A stretch of 50,799 nucleotides of DNA from Candidatus Tabaqchalia intestinavium. Its GTDB lineage: Bacteria; Bacillota; Clostridia; Oscillospirales; CAJFTT01. Numbering within the stretch: the stretch's first letter is position 1; each line of letters starts with the position of its first letter. Location: NCBI GenBank assembly GCA_904420005.1, contig CAJFTT010000044.1:105766-156564 (forward strand), in the 5' to 3' direction. Of this stretch, positions 27,871-37,656 are shown piece after piece. Below the pieces are notes generated by a model. It ran no database searches. It was not told the DNA's origin and saw nothing but the letters and a program-made list of their open reading frames with translations. The position numbers and the translations under genes were made by a program.

Positions 27871-28050
27871 CCTTCCGGGGCGGCGAACGAAAAAGCAATC
27901 TTTTCCGTTCGCGGGCCGGGCTTCCCCCGGCGCGGCCCGGCGACGCACCGTCACGCAACTGCCGCGCAGCCGCGGTATCTGCCCGCCTCGCGCCCTGCGC
28001 AGGCCCGGCAGCTGCTTATCGCGCGCAGCGCAGGGGGAATCCCTCGCCGG

Positions 28051-28387
28051 CCGGCCGCAGGCCTATGAGAGGGGAAGGACCGGCTGGTTTCGCGCCCTGC
28101 ATGCAAAGCCGGCCTCGTCCGCGCGAGAAAGGGGAGGGCCATCCCCGGCAGCCGGCCGAAGCGCTGCGCACGGCCGCACCTGTGCGAGAAAAGCGAGGGC
28201 CAGCGGACACAGCTGTATCATATCTGCGCCGGCCGGCCGCGTCCCCTGCGGGAGGGAGACGGCCCATGCTGGCCCGCAATCCCAACCATCGCGCAGGTCG
28301 CATCCCCTGCGGGAGGGGGAAGGGCTTTTCGGAGAACGCGGGGCACGGCCCTTCCAAGGCCGCGGCGCGGCGAGAGAGCGGGCGGTC
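28051..28387 (+). repeat. CRISPR-like 61-bp array E, six repeats
   Basis: Repeats begin with GGCC or GGTC at 28051, 28111, 28172, 28235, 28296 and 28358 (spacings 60, 61, 63, 61, 62). Each about 30 nt unit ends AGGGCC or similar. The fourth and fifth share TCCCCTGCGGGAGGG (28243 and 28304). The first three have GAGA(A/G) followed by a G-rich tail. Intervening segments of about 31 nt do not match each other. The array occupies the gap between rimO and pgsA. Confidence 0.65.
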
Positions 28388-28529
28388 GGGCAGCGCCTTC
28401 CTTCCGGCGCGATGCCTATCGCGCGCCGCAGCCCTCCGCACGCCGCACCGCCGCGCATGCTGCGCCGCTCGCTTCCCGGCTTCCCCCGGCGCGTCATCCC
28501 GCCGGATCCTTTCTGCGCCGTCGGCCGGC

Positions 28530-29852
28530 TCAGACCTGCTCGCCCGCGAGGTCGTATTCCAGCACGTCGGTGATCTTCACATTGACGAATTCTCCCGGCG
28601 CGATGCGGGCGGGCGCGGTGAAAAACACCTTGCCGTCCACCTCCGGCGCGTCATACGGGCTGCGGCCGAAATGCATCTTGACAAAGCCGTCGTACCCCTC
28701 CACGAGCACCGGCAGCACCCGGCCGACCTGCTCGGCGTTCCGCGCTTCGGCGATGAAGGACTGCTCCTCCATAAGGATCTCGACGCGGCGCGCCTTCTCC
28801 TCTTCCGGCACCTGATCGGGCAGCGCGGCGGCGGGGGTCCCCTCCTCGCGCGAATAGGCGAACGCCCCCATGCGCTCGAAGCGCTGCGTCTTGACAAAGC
28901 GGCAGAGCGTCTCGAACTGCGCCTCGGTCTCGCCGGGGAAGCCGGCGATGAGCGTCGTGCGCAGCGCGATGCCCGGCACCTTCTCCCGGATATGCGCGAG
29001 CAGCGCCGAGAGCGACGCCTCGTCCCCGCGGCGGTGCATGGCGCGCAGGATATCGCCGTCAGCATGCTGCAGCGGCAGGTCGAGATACGGCACGATCTTC
29101 TCCTCCCGCGCCATCACGTCGAGCAGCTCGTCGGTCACGCGGTCGGGATAGGCATACAGCACGCGCACCCAGCGCACGCCCTCGATGCGGCACAGCCGCG
29201 TCAGCAGCGCGGGCAGCAGGCTGTGTCCCGCGAGATCCTCGCCATAGCGCGTGGTGTCCTGCGCGATGACGTTGAGCTCGCGCACGCCGGCCGCCGCGAG
29301 GGTCTCCGCCTCCTCGACGACCTCCTCCATCGGGCGGCTGCGGAAGCGCCCGCGGATGGTCGGGATGAGGCAATAGGCGCAGCGGTTGTCGCAGCCGTCC
29401 GCCACGCGCAGATAAGCAAAATACGGCGCATTGCCGAGAATGCGCGCCCCGCCGAGGGCAAGCGCTTCGGGCGCGGCGGTTTCGCAATACTGCTCGCCGG
29501 CGAGCGCGCGCGCCACCGCTTCCTCGATGCGGTTCGCGCCCGCGAGGCCCACCACCACGTCGGCCTCGGGCATCTCGCGGCGGATCTCCTCCCCGAGCAG
29601 CTGCGCCATGCAGCCCGCCACGACGATGGCCTTGACGGTGCCTTCCGGCTTGAGCGCCGCGACCTCGAGGATGTTCTCGATCGCTTCGCTGCGGGCCGAC
29701 TCGAGGAACCCGCAGGTGTTGATGACGACGCAATCGGCCTTCGACACGTCGCTCACCAGCGTGTAGCCGTGCGCGCGCAGCCGGTGCATCATATGCTCGG
29801 CGTCGACCTGATTCTTGGCGCAGCCGAGGGAAATCACTCCAACCTTTGCCAT
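28530..29852 (-). CDS. rimO: Ribosomal protein S12 methylthiotransferase
   Basis: A 440-residue radical SAM enzyme. N-terminal UPF0004 cysteines Cys11, Cys47 and Cys81 bind the auxiliary cluster; the radical SAM motif is Cys154-x3-Cys158-x2-Cys161 in GCDNRCAYCLIP; a C-terminal TRAM domain (about 375-440) follows. This is RimO rather than MiaB by its start (VGVISLGCAKNQVDAE) and length. It adds a methylthio group to Asp of S12. The ATG at 29852 has GGGGAG upstream; the frame extends further but without conserved sequence. It lies downstream of recX-recA on the same strand. Confidence 0.95.
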   Translation of the reverse strand: MAKVGVISLGCAKNQVDAEHMMHRLRAHGYTLVSDVSKADCVVINTCGFLESARSEAIENILEVAALKPEGTVKAIVVAGCMAQLLGEEIRREMPEADVVVGLAGANRIEEAVARALAGEQYCETAAPEALALGGARILGNAPYFAYLRVADGCDNRCAYCLIPTIRGRFRSRPMEEVVEEAETLAAAGVRELNVIAQDTTRYGEDLAGHSLLPALLTRLCRIEGVRWVRVLYAYPDRVTDELLDVMAREEKIVPYLDLPLQHADGDILRAMHRRGDEASLSALLAHIREKVPGIALRTTLIAGFPGETEAQFETLCRFVKTQRFERMGAFAYSREEGTPAAALPDQVPEEEKARRVEILMEEQSFIAEARNAEQVGRVLPVLVEGYDGFVKMHFGRSPYDAPEVDGKVFFTAPARIAPGEFVNVKITDVLEYDLAGEQV

Positions 29853-30114
29853 GCTTTCGCTCCCCTCTCCGCCGCGTGTCCGGCGGAAAATTCTATCGCT
29901 TCTGCCGGCGGGCAAGCCCCGCCGCGAGCGCTGCGCCGCCTGGCCGGAGCTCCCGGCAGCGGCGGGGAAATCGTTCCCACCCGGGCGGCTGCCAGCGCGC
30001 GCCCAGGCCCGGCATAGCCGCGGCCTGCCGTTTTCCCAAGCGAGCCGCGCCGCCCGCCGCAGCGGGGCGCGGCCCCAGAGGCACGGCCGGGATTTCCCGG
30101 GAAACGGCCGCGCG

Positions 30115-30734
30115 TCAGTCGGCCTCGGGCGCGTCCTCCTGCACCCAGCCGTCGAGCGCGGCGCGGATATCGTCCCAATCATAGCCCAGCGCCGCCAGCC
30201 GGTCGCTGAGCTTCTTGCGCCCTTTCTGGTCGTGCGGGACGCCGCGCAGCTTGCCGGCGAGCAGCGCCTCGATCTGCTCCCGCGGGTCGGGCGGGTCGGC
30301 GACCGCCGCCTCGATGAGCGCTTCCTCCACGCCCCGGCGGCGCAGCTCCTGCCGCACCCGCCGCACGCCGTAATACTTGAGGGAAAACAGATCGGCGGCC
30401 AGGCGGCGGGCATAGGACGCGTCGTCCACCATGCCCAGCTCCTGCATCCGGCGCACCGCCGCGTCGGCCGACGCCTCGTCGTTCTGGCGCAGCAGCTTGT
30501 CCCGCAGCTCCTTGGCCGTGTGATCGCGGTAGCCCAGCAGGCGCATGGCCTTGTCGCGTGCGGCGCGCTCCGCCGAGACGCGCAGCACCTCCTCCAGCGC
30601 CGCTTCCTCCAGCTCCATCCCCGCGCGCAGGTGGTATTCCAGCACCGTCAGCTCGTCGAGCGACGCGCGGTACTCCCCGTCCACCGACAGCGCGAAGCGC
30701 CCGCGCTTGGTCGGCGCGAGGCCGGTGATGCGCA

Positions 30735-30735
<1 letters not shown>
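30115..30735 (-). CDS. recX: Regulatory protein RecX
   Basis: A 206-residue helical protein with the three-helix RecX repeats (RAARDKAMRLLGYRDHTAKELRDKLL, then ELGMVDDASYARRLAADLFSLKYYGVRRVRQELRRRGV). RecX inhibits or modulates RecA filaments. Its ATG at 30735 overlaps the TGA of recA (TGATG), so it is translationally coupled to recA. The 262-nt gap downstream to rimO holds GC-rich sequence with no clear gene. Confidence 0.92.
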
Positions 30736-31898
<1,163 letters not shown>

Positions 31899-31995
31899 AT
31901 GTGCTCCTCCACCTCTGGTCTGTCCCGGGCGGCCGCCGGGGGACAGATCCCTGCTTATCAGGATGAAATTTCGTCATGGGCGGCGCAGCGCCGCC

Positions 31996-32035
31996 TGAAA
32001 GGGAAGCCGCCGCGACTGTGCGGCGGCTTCCCTTT
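31996..32035. terminator. Perfect 17-bp hairpin in the recA leader
   Basis: Arms 31996-32012 and 32019-32035 with a 6-nt loop. It begins within about 10 nt of the predicted recA transcription start and ends about 100 nt before the recA ATG. On the plus strand it is followed by a run of five T (32044-32048), so it would act as a terminator there. On the minus strand there is no U-run, so it may protect or attenuate the recA message. Confidence 0.6.
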
Positions 32036-32048
32036 CGCCGATGTTTTT

Positions 32049-32077
32049 ATTATAACGGAACCCCGCATAAAAAGCAA
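32049..32077 (-). promoter_or_regulatory. Promoter of recA-recX
   Basis: On the minus strand TTGCTT (32077-32072) is followed after exactly 17 nt by a perfect TATAAT (32054-32049). The leader to recA is about 145 nt. Confidence 0.8.
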
Positions 32078-32227
32078 CCTCCCGCGCGGCGGTTTGACCG
32101 GATAGAGACAAAAAACGGACTGTCCCCGCCCGCCGCGGGAAACCACGTCCGGCGGCGGCGACGGGCGCGGCGGTTTTCCCGCGGCCGGCGACGACTGGCG
32201 GCGCGGTCCCGCGGCCCCGGGGCGCCC

Positions 32228-32694
32228 GCCCCGCAGACGGGTAAAAGGGTCTGCGATACAAGGAGTTTTGCATCGCCAACAAGCGGGCGCCCCGCAGGCA
32301 GGGAAAAGGGTGCGGCCGTCCTCAATACGCACACTTCGATCTGGCAGCCTCCCCGCGGGCAGAAAAGAGGGATCCCGCCCGCTGAAGTAAAATCTGCCTT
32401 ATGGGCAAGCACGCCGTGGGCGGGGAAGGGGACCGACACCGGGAGAGCCCGCCGCTTTTTCGGCCGCCTCGGCCACCGGCCCCGCGCGTATCTCGCTTTC
32501 TGCGCGCGGAGGCTGGGGCTCGGGTTCAGGCGGGAATACACCCTGCGCCGTGCCCTTTCTCGCGCACGGGGCGGAGCGGGGATTGGTATTGCCACGACTT
32601 TTCAGAAGGTCCGCGGGCGCGCGGGGCTGGGCTCATTTTCTCGAAATACTTAGGGCGCAAACCGAGAAGGTCCGCGGGCGCGCGGGGCTGGGCC
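32228..32694 (+). repeat. CRISPR-like 61-bp array F, about eight repeats
   Basis: Repeats start at 32228, 32289, 32350 and 32410 (spacings 61, 61, 60), with cores CCCCGCAGACGGGTAAAAGG, CCCCGCAGGCAGGGAAAAGG and CCCCGCGGGCAGAAAAG. Two further units begin near 32491 and 32550 (CTTTCT at 32496 and 32555, 59 bp apart). The last two (32604 and 32665) are an exact 29-nt repeat separated by 32 nt. Beyond 32700 the pattern changes to about 47-48 bp (CCCGC(A/G)CG at 32721, 32768 and 32816). Confidence 0.7.
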
Positions 32695-32956
32695 GTTGCA
32701 GTCCAACCGGCAGGCGTCCGCCCGCACGAAGGCGAAAGCACGTTTCCGGCATCAACCGGAGCGTCTTCCCGCGCGCGAGAGAACAGAAGCCCCGGCAGTG
32801 CATCTCCCCCAACTGCCCGCGCGCGAGAACGGAAACCCCGCGCATGTCGCATCGTCGCGAAGCTTTTGCCGTGCGCATCCCCGCCATAACGCAAACGCGC
32901 GGCCCGCCCGATGGGCGCGCCGCGCAAGGGAAGCAGGACGCCATATTGCGGCCCAC

Positions 32957-34360
32957 TCAGGTGTTATAATAAATGGTAAGGGACGGACGGTTGCTGGTCT
33001 CCGAAGAGAACACGCGGTTGTGATCCTGCACCGTCGAGGAAGTGTAGCGGAACATAAGACCATAATTGGCCACCCCGTTCTGAATGCGCTGGATAGCCTC
33101 CTTCAGGTCGATGACGTACCGCTTATTACCCAGGTCGGGCTGGATATTTGTCCCGATAACATAGCTGCCCGAGGTGATGGTCGCAGGGCGGGTATTCCAG
33201 GTGAGCGCGCCGCTCGTCCAGTTCTGCGCGCAGGGATAGACGTTGATCGGGTGCGCGGTGGACGTCGTCGAGGTGAGGTTGAAGATCATATACGCCTGCG
33301 TGACAGTCGCGCCGGAGGGGAGAACCGGCCAGGTCTTGTTTTTGAAATACACTTCGTGCGATTTGCGCGTGCCGTTGACGCTGCGGTTGCCGAAATACAG
33401 ATAGCTCTCGTTGTTGTGCACCTGCGTGTCGCCGGGATAGGTATAGGTATCCAGAACGTTGGAGGAAGAATTGTCCACCGTGACGGACGGGTCGATGGTC
33501 ACCGGGTAAGCGCGCTGCTCGTCGAGCAGCCAGTCGCGGTCGGGCGTGAGGGTGAGCAGGTAACCGTCGTCCGTCGCGGTGAGCGTCTGTTCGATGGCGG
33601 TGCTGAATTCATCCTCGCTGTCGTACATATACGGCGCGGCGACCGTGAAGACCGTGTCTCCCGCAGCGTCGGCAAAAATGATGGTATCGTCGTCCTGCAG
33701 CGTGGCGGTCAGGCCCTCGCATTCAAACGTGACGGTGTAGGACGCGGGCGCGGCAGTCGACTCGAGCACGATGTCCTCTTTAACCGTACGCGGCAGCACG
33801 GTATATTGCAGGGAGGTGTCCCGCAGCAGCTCATCGAGCACCACCTTCGACATCGACAGGCCCGCCGTGAGCGCGTCGGCCTCCGCAGACAGCGCTTCCT
33901 GGGCGGCCACGACCTGCATAGAACGGTCCTGCGCGGCGGCGGACAAGGTCTGCACGCCCGTGGCGCTGATGCTCCAGGACAGCGTATAGCCCTCCGACTC
34001 CATCGTCACCAGCGCGTCGGCAGGATTCTCCGAAAACGCCACGTCATAAAGACCAGCGCGGTTGGTCAGCGTGGTATAGTCGGCTTCATCCGCCGAAGCG
34101 CGCAGGGTGTTGTTGATCTCCTTCCACACGCCATCCTCCAGGTAGTGAATGGGCTCGGGATACGACACCGCGAGATACGAACCGTCGGAGCACAGATAGT
34201 GCTTTTCGTATTCGCCACGCATGGAGATTTCCTCCCGCACGATCGTGGCCTCGCCAGAGAGAACGTCGCCAGTTTCCTCCGCGCTCGCGACGGGGACCGC
34301 CGCGAGAGAGAGGAACAGAGACAACGCCAGGCAAAGCGAAGCTTTGCATGCTTTTTTCAT
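32957..34360 (-). CDS. Secreted DNRLRE-domain surface protein
   Basis: A 467-residue protein with a signal peptide (MKKACKASLCLALSLFLSLAAVPVASA, cleavage near 27). Residues about 30-320 form an N-terminal region typical of large Firmicutes cell-surface/RHS-type proteins (YLAVSYPEPIHYLEDGVWKEI). The C-terminal about 150 residues are a DNRLRE beta-sandwich (VHNNESYLYFGN, AYMIFNL, WNTRP, VIDLKEAIQ). In many relatives such a unit precedes RHS repeats and a toxin; here the protein simply stops after it. Function unknown; probably exposed at the cell surface. The ATG at 34360 has AAGGAA upstream. Confidence 0.75.
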   Translation of the reverse strand: MKKACKASLCLALSLFLSLAAVPVASAEETGDVLSGEATIVREEISMRGEYEKHYLCSDGSYLAVSYPEPIHYLEDGVWKEINNTLRASADEADYTTLTNRAGLYDVAFSENPADALVTMESEGYTLSWSISATGVQTLSAAAQDRSMQVVAAQEALSAEADALTAGLSMSKVVLDELLRDTSLQYTVLPRTVKEDIVLESTAAPASYTVTFECEGLTATLQDDDTIIFADAAGDTVFTVAAPYMYDSEDEFSTAIEQTLTATDDGYLLTLTPDRDWLLDEQRAYPVTIDPSVTVDNSSSNVLDTYTYPGDTQVHNNESYLYFGNRSVNGTRKSHEVYFKNKTWPVLPSGATVTQAYMIFNLTSTTSTAHPINVYPCAQNWTSGALTWNTRPATITSGSYVIGTNIQPDLGNKRYVIDLKEAIQRIQNGVANYGLMFRYTSSTVQDHNRVFSSETSNRPSLTIYYNT

Positions 34361-34403
34361 GAACCGTTCCTTCTTTCTTTTTGCTTTTTTCGGCAGCCGC
34401 AGC

Positions 34404-34434
34404 AAGAAGGCCGCCCGCGCAGAACGGCCTTCTT
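34404..34434. terminator. Terminator-like hairpin upstream of the DNRLRE gene
   Basis: A 10-bp stem AAGAAGGCCG/CGGCCTTCTT (34404-34413 with 34425-34434) with an 11-nt loop. It lies 44 nt upstream of the DNRLRE start, so on the minus strand it would sit in that gene's leader. T-rich sequence after it is limited. Confidence 0.45.
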
Positions 34435-34680
34435 CCGTGACAGAACCGTTTTTTATCATAAACACGGGACGGCGCAAAAGATGCTGAAGCATGTCGAAAA
34501 AGAAAAAGATTTCCAATTTTGGGAGGAAATACCTCGAATTTTTCTAAACCGGCCGGGCGCGGCAACGTCTCCCGTTTCCTCCAAGAAGGCAAGGCGGCGA
34601 CCGGCGCGCCCGCAGGCTGACGGCGCACCCCCGGCGCGGTCAGGCGGCGCGCAATACGCACGACGGTCCAGCGGGGCGTG

Positions 34681-35478
34681 TCGGGAAGCCAGCATGCGAA
34701 CAGGGACCGCCTCCCGATGCGCCGCGCCCGGCCGGTCAACTGCGCACGCTCGCGGGGGCGGGGCCGCCATTGCCCCGCCCGCGTTGCCGCGCAGGCCGGG
34801 GAGGCACAATCGCGCAGGCGGGGAATGGCCGCGCCGCCGCGCTACGTCGCTCAAACCGGGCCGAAACCATTCTGCAGGCCGGGGACCGCCGTGGACGGCT
34901 TGTTAGGGGCACAGCCACGCGGGCAGGGGAGGCTCCGATCGACGCCGGCGCCAACGCCGCGACCGCGAGGTGCAGCCGCGCCGGTAGGGGATGCTCCCAC
35001 ACCAGCCGGGCGGACGCGCGGCTGGTGTGGGAGCGGCTGCGCGGGTAGGGGATGTCCTCGTTGTCTTTCTAATTCCCGTTCTACCATTTCGGCACAGCCG
35101 CACGGGTGGAAATACCCACAGGGTGGGTATCCCCCTGCGCGCCTCACCCAGGCACGGCCGCCCGGGTGAAGGATGCCTAAGTCACCGATTCGCCGCCGCA
35201 AAACAAGCAGGGGGCGCAGCCGCATGGGCGGGGGATGCCCAAGGGCGAGGTCATGCGCCTCCTGTTCGGGCTGGGCGCGGCCGCATGGGCGGGGGATGCC
35301 CGGCGATTCTGTCATCGTCGGACAAATCCGGGGCGGCACAGCCGCATGGGGGTACCCTACAAACTACAGCAGCCGGAACCAATCGAATACGGCAGCGCCT
35401 CGCGGATGGGGCTGTCTGCTATACCGCGTTTTGCCCCGAGGCGGGCCGCAGGCACGATCGCGCGGGCTGGAGGCCCGG
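34681..35478 (+). repeat. CRISPR-like 61-bp array G, about 13 repeats
   Basis: Units are seen at about 34681, 34742, 34803, 34864, 34908, 34969, 35031, 35092, 35152, 35214, 35275, 35336, 35397 and 35452. Apart from two shortened steps (44 and about 55 bp), successive spacing is 60-62 bp. The repeat consensus is about 28 nt: GCACAGCCGCATGGGCGGGG then GATGCCC; the units at 35214 and 35275 are nearly identical (GCCGCATGGGCGGGGGATG). The intervening 31-33-nt segments are all different and several are much less GC-rich (for example 35060-35090). No cas gene or leader is visible; no gene lies between 34361 and 35844. Confidence 0.75.
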
Positions 35479-35781
35479 GTCGGGAACGAATTTGCGCGCT
35501 TGCGGCGCAGCCGCCCCCTGCAAGCGCAGCGGGCGCGGCAGGGACCCGTTTCCCTTGCGCTGCCGGCACGGGCGCATTTCTCCTTCGCACTCAGCCGCAA
35601 GCCCAGCCCTCGCCCCCGGCTGAACCCGTGCGCCGTGCTGCCGCGCCGCGTCGAGGCGGACGCCTTTTCCCGGCGGGCGCCGCTTTTCTCCTCCCATCCC
35701 CCCGGCCGCGCCGGTTTGGGAGCGGTGGTACGCTCGATCTTGATATACCCTCCTGCGCACGCTGCGGCCGCGCGCCGCAAC

Positions 35782-35826
35782 GCAAAGAAGCCGGGCGCCC
35801 CGCGAGGGAGCGCCCGGCTTCTTTGC
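35782..35826 (-). terminator. Terminator of the small P-loop gene
   Basis: A perfect 17-bp stem (35782-35798 with 35810-35826) and an 11-nt loop, 18 nt after the stop codon at 35845. On the minus strand the stem ends CTTCTTTGC; the U-run is weak. Confidence 0.75.
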
Positions 35827-35844
35827 ACAAACGGTGCGGCCAGC

Positions 35845-36252
35845 TTACAGGAACTTCTTCACGCTGTCCGGCAGCTCGCTGACGTCGGCGGAGATGGTGA
35901 ACACATAGGTGACGTTGTTCTTCGCGCTCAGCGCGTCGATCTTCTCCAGCATCGCGCCCAGCGCGTCGGCGTCCCGGCCGCAGATGCGGAAAATGCCGTC
36001 GACAAAGACCTCCGTCAGGTCGTAGTTCCCCGCGGCGAGACCCGCCACGAAGCCGTAAAACGCGTCAAAGCTCTCGATCCGATATTCGTCCGTGTCGATC
36101 AGACGCGCGGTATATTTGATGTCGTAAGTCAGCTTGGTGCCCTTCTCGATGCACACGACATTGCCCTTGGTGCTTTCCAGCGCCGCGTTGACCATGTCGA
36201 TGAGCTGCTTGGTCTTGCCGGTGCCTTTTCTGCCGGTGATGAGTTTGATCAT
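35845..36252 (-). CDS. Small P-loop ATP-binding protein
   Basis: A 135-residue protein with a Walker A motif GRKGTGKT at residues 7-14 and a hydrophobic strand plus acidic residues (LTEVFVDGIFRI, about 79-90) that could be Walker B. Similar short proteins in Clostridia are often annotated as PilT-like ATPases, but it is far too short for a PilT and lacks its other motifs. Start ATG 36252 has AAGGAGGG 8 nt upstream. pgi lies 63 nt upstream on the same strand, so the two may share a transcript. Function unknown. Confidence 0.7.
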   Translation of the reverse strand: MIKLITGRKGTGKTKQLIDMVNAALESTKGNVVCIEKGTKLTYDIKYTARLIDTDEYRIESFDAFYGFVAGLAAGNYDLTEVFVDGIFRICGRDADALGAMLEKIDALSAKNNVTYVFTISADVSELPDSVKKFL

Positions 36253-36315
36253 GGGTAGATCCCTCCTTTTATTTTCAGCCGCCGTGGTGCGGCTGGTTGC
36301 CGGTTTGCGTGGGCG

Positions 36316-37656
36316 TCACCGCCCGAGCCGCGCCTCGATCGCGGCGCGCTGCGCTTCATAGCCGGGCTTGCCCAGCAGCGCGAACATGTTTTTCTTATAG
36401 CTCTCGACGCCGGGCTGGTCAAACGGGTTGACCCCCAGCAGGTACCCCGACACGGCGCAGGCCTTCTCGAAGAAATACAGCAGCCAGCCCGTCTCGAACG
36501 CGTCGGCCTGCGGCATCTCGAGGAGGAGGTTGGGCACGCCGCCGTCGGTATGCGCCAGAACCGTGCCCTCCAGGGCGCGGCGGTTGACCTCGCTCATCGG
36601 CCGGCCGGTCAGGAAGGACAGGCCGTCGGCGTCCTGCGGGTCGCCGGGAAGGATGAATTCGCTGCGCGGGGTGCGGATGTCGACCACCGTCTCGAACAGG
36701 TCGCGCCGGCCGTCCTGGACATATTGCCCCAGCGAATGCAGGTCGGTGGAGAAGATGGCCGACGCCGGGAAAATCCCGCGCTGGTCCTTGCCCTCGCTCT
36801 CGCCGAAGAGCTGCTTGAACCATTCGCTCATCATCTGGAACGACGGCTCGTAGCTGACAAGCAGCTCGGTCGTCTTTCCCTTGCGGTAAAGGATATTGCG
36901 CAGCGCCGCATAGCGCAGGCAGTCATTTTTCTCCACGTCGGGCTCCGCCAGCGCCTCGCGCGCCGCGGCCGCGCCCGCCATGAGCGCCTCGATGTCCGCG
37001 CCGGACACCGCGATCGGCAGCAGGCCGACCGCCGTGAGCACCGAATACCGCCCGCCCACGTCGTCCGGGATGACGAACGTCTCGTACCCCTCCTCGTCGG
37101 AGAGCGCCTTGAGCGTGCCGCGCGCGGCGTCGGTGGTGGCAAAGATGCGCTCCCGCGCCCCGTCCTTGCCGTATTTTTTCACCAGCAGCTCGCGGAACAC
37201 GCGGAACGCCAGCGCCGGCTCCGTCGTGGTGCCGGACTTGGAGATGACGTTGACGGAGAAATCCTTCCCCTCGCACAGCGTCAACACCTCGTTGAGATAA
37301 GCGGGGCTGATGCTGTTGCCGACAAAGTAGATATTGGGCGTCTTTTTGGGCAGCAGGTTATAAAACTGCGAGCCCAGCAGCTCGATGACGGCGCGCGCGC
37401 CGAGATAGGACCCGCCGATGCCGATGACGACCAGCACCTCGGAATTGTCCTGGATGCGCCGGGCGGCGGCCTGGATGCGCGCGAACTCCGCCTTGTCATA
37501 TTGCGCCGGCAGGTCGACCCAGCCGAGGAAATCCGCGCCCGGGCCGCTGCGCTGCAGCAGCGTCTCGTGCGCCGCCTCGGTCTGCGCGCGCAGATTGCCC
37601 AGCTCCGCGTCTCCGACAAAGCCGGCCAGATACCGTGTGTTAAGCTTTGTGGCCAT
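36316..37656 (-). CDS. pgi: Glucose-6-phosphate isomerase
   Basis: A 446-residue PGI of the Firmicutes length class. Signature segments [13 protein letters not shown] (about 77-89), [16 protein letters not shown] (about 136-151), [16 protein letters not shown] (signature 1 region) and [14 protein letters not shown] are present; the catalytic Glu/His/Lys region lies in the last third. It interconverts glucose 6-phosphate and fructose 6-phosphate in glycolysis. The ATG at 37656 has GAAGGGGG upstream. A promoter with 17-nt spacing is about 135 nt upstream. Confidence 0.96.
   Translation of the reverse strand: MATKLNTRYLAGFVGDAELGNLRAQTEAAHETLLQRSGPGADFLGWVDLPAQYDKAEFARIQAAARRIQDNSEVLVVIGIGGSYLGARAVIELLGSQFYNLLPKKTPNIYFVGNSISPAYLNEVLTLCEGKDFSVNVISKSGTTTEPALAFRVFRELLVKKYGKDGARERIFATTDAARGTLKALSDEEGYETFVIPDDVGGRYSVLTAVGLLPIAVSGADIEALMAGAAAAREALAEPDVEKNDCLRYAALRNILYRKGKTTELLVSYEPSFQMMSEWFKQLFGESEGKDQRGIFPASAIFSTDLHSLGQYVQDGRRDLFETVVDIRTPRSEFILPGDPQDADGLSFLTGRPMSEVNRRALEGTVLAHTDGGVPNLLLEMPQADAFETGWLLYFFEKACAVSGYLLGVNPFDQPGVESYKKNMFALLGKPGYEAQRAAIEARLGR

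Noticed and set aside
29853-30114. Repeat array between recX and rimO
   Set aside because: Several GC-rich palindromes are present but I could not align two at a consistent spacing.
31899-32100. LexA/SOS box for recA
   Set aside because: No CGAAC-N4-GTTCG-like site was seen near the promoter.
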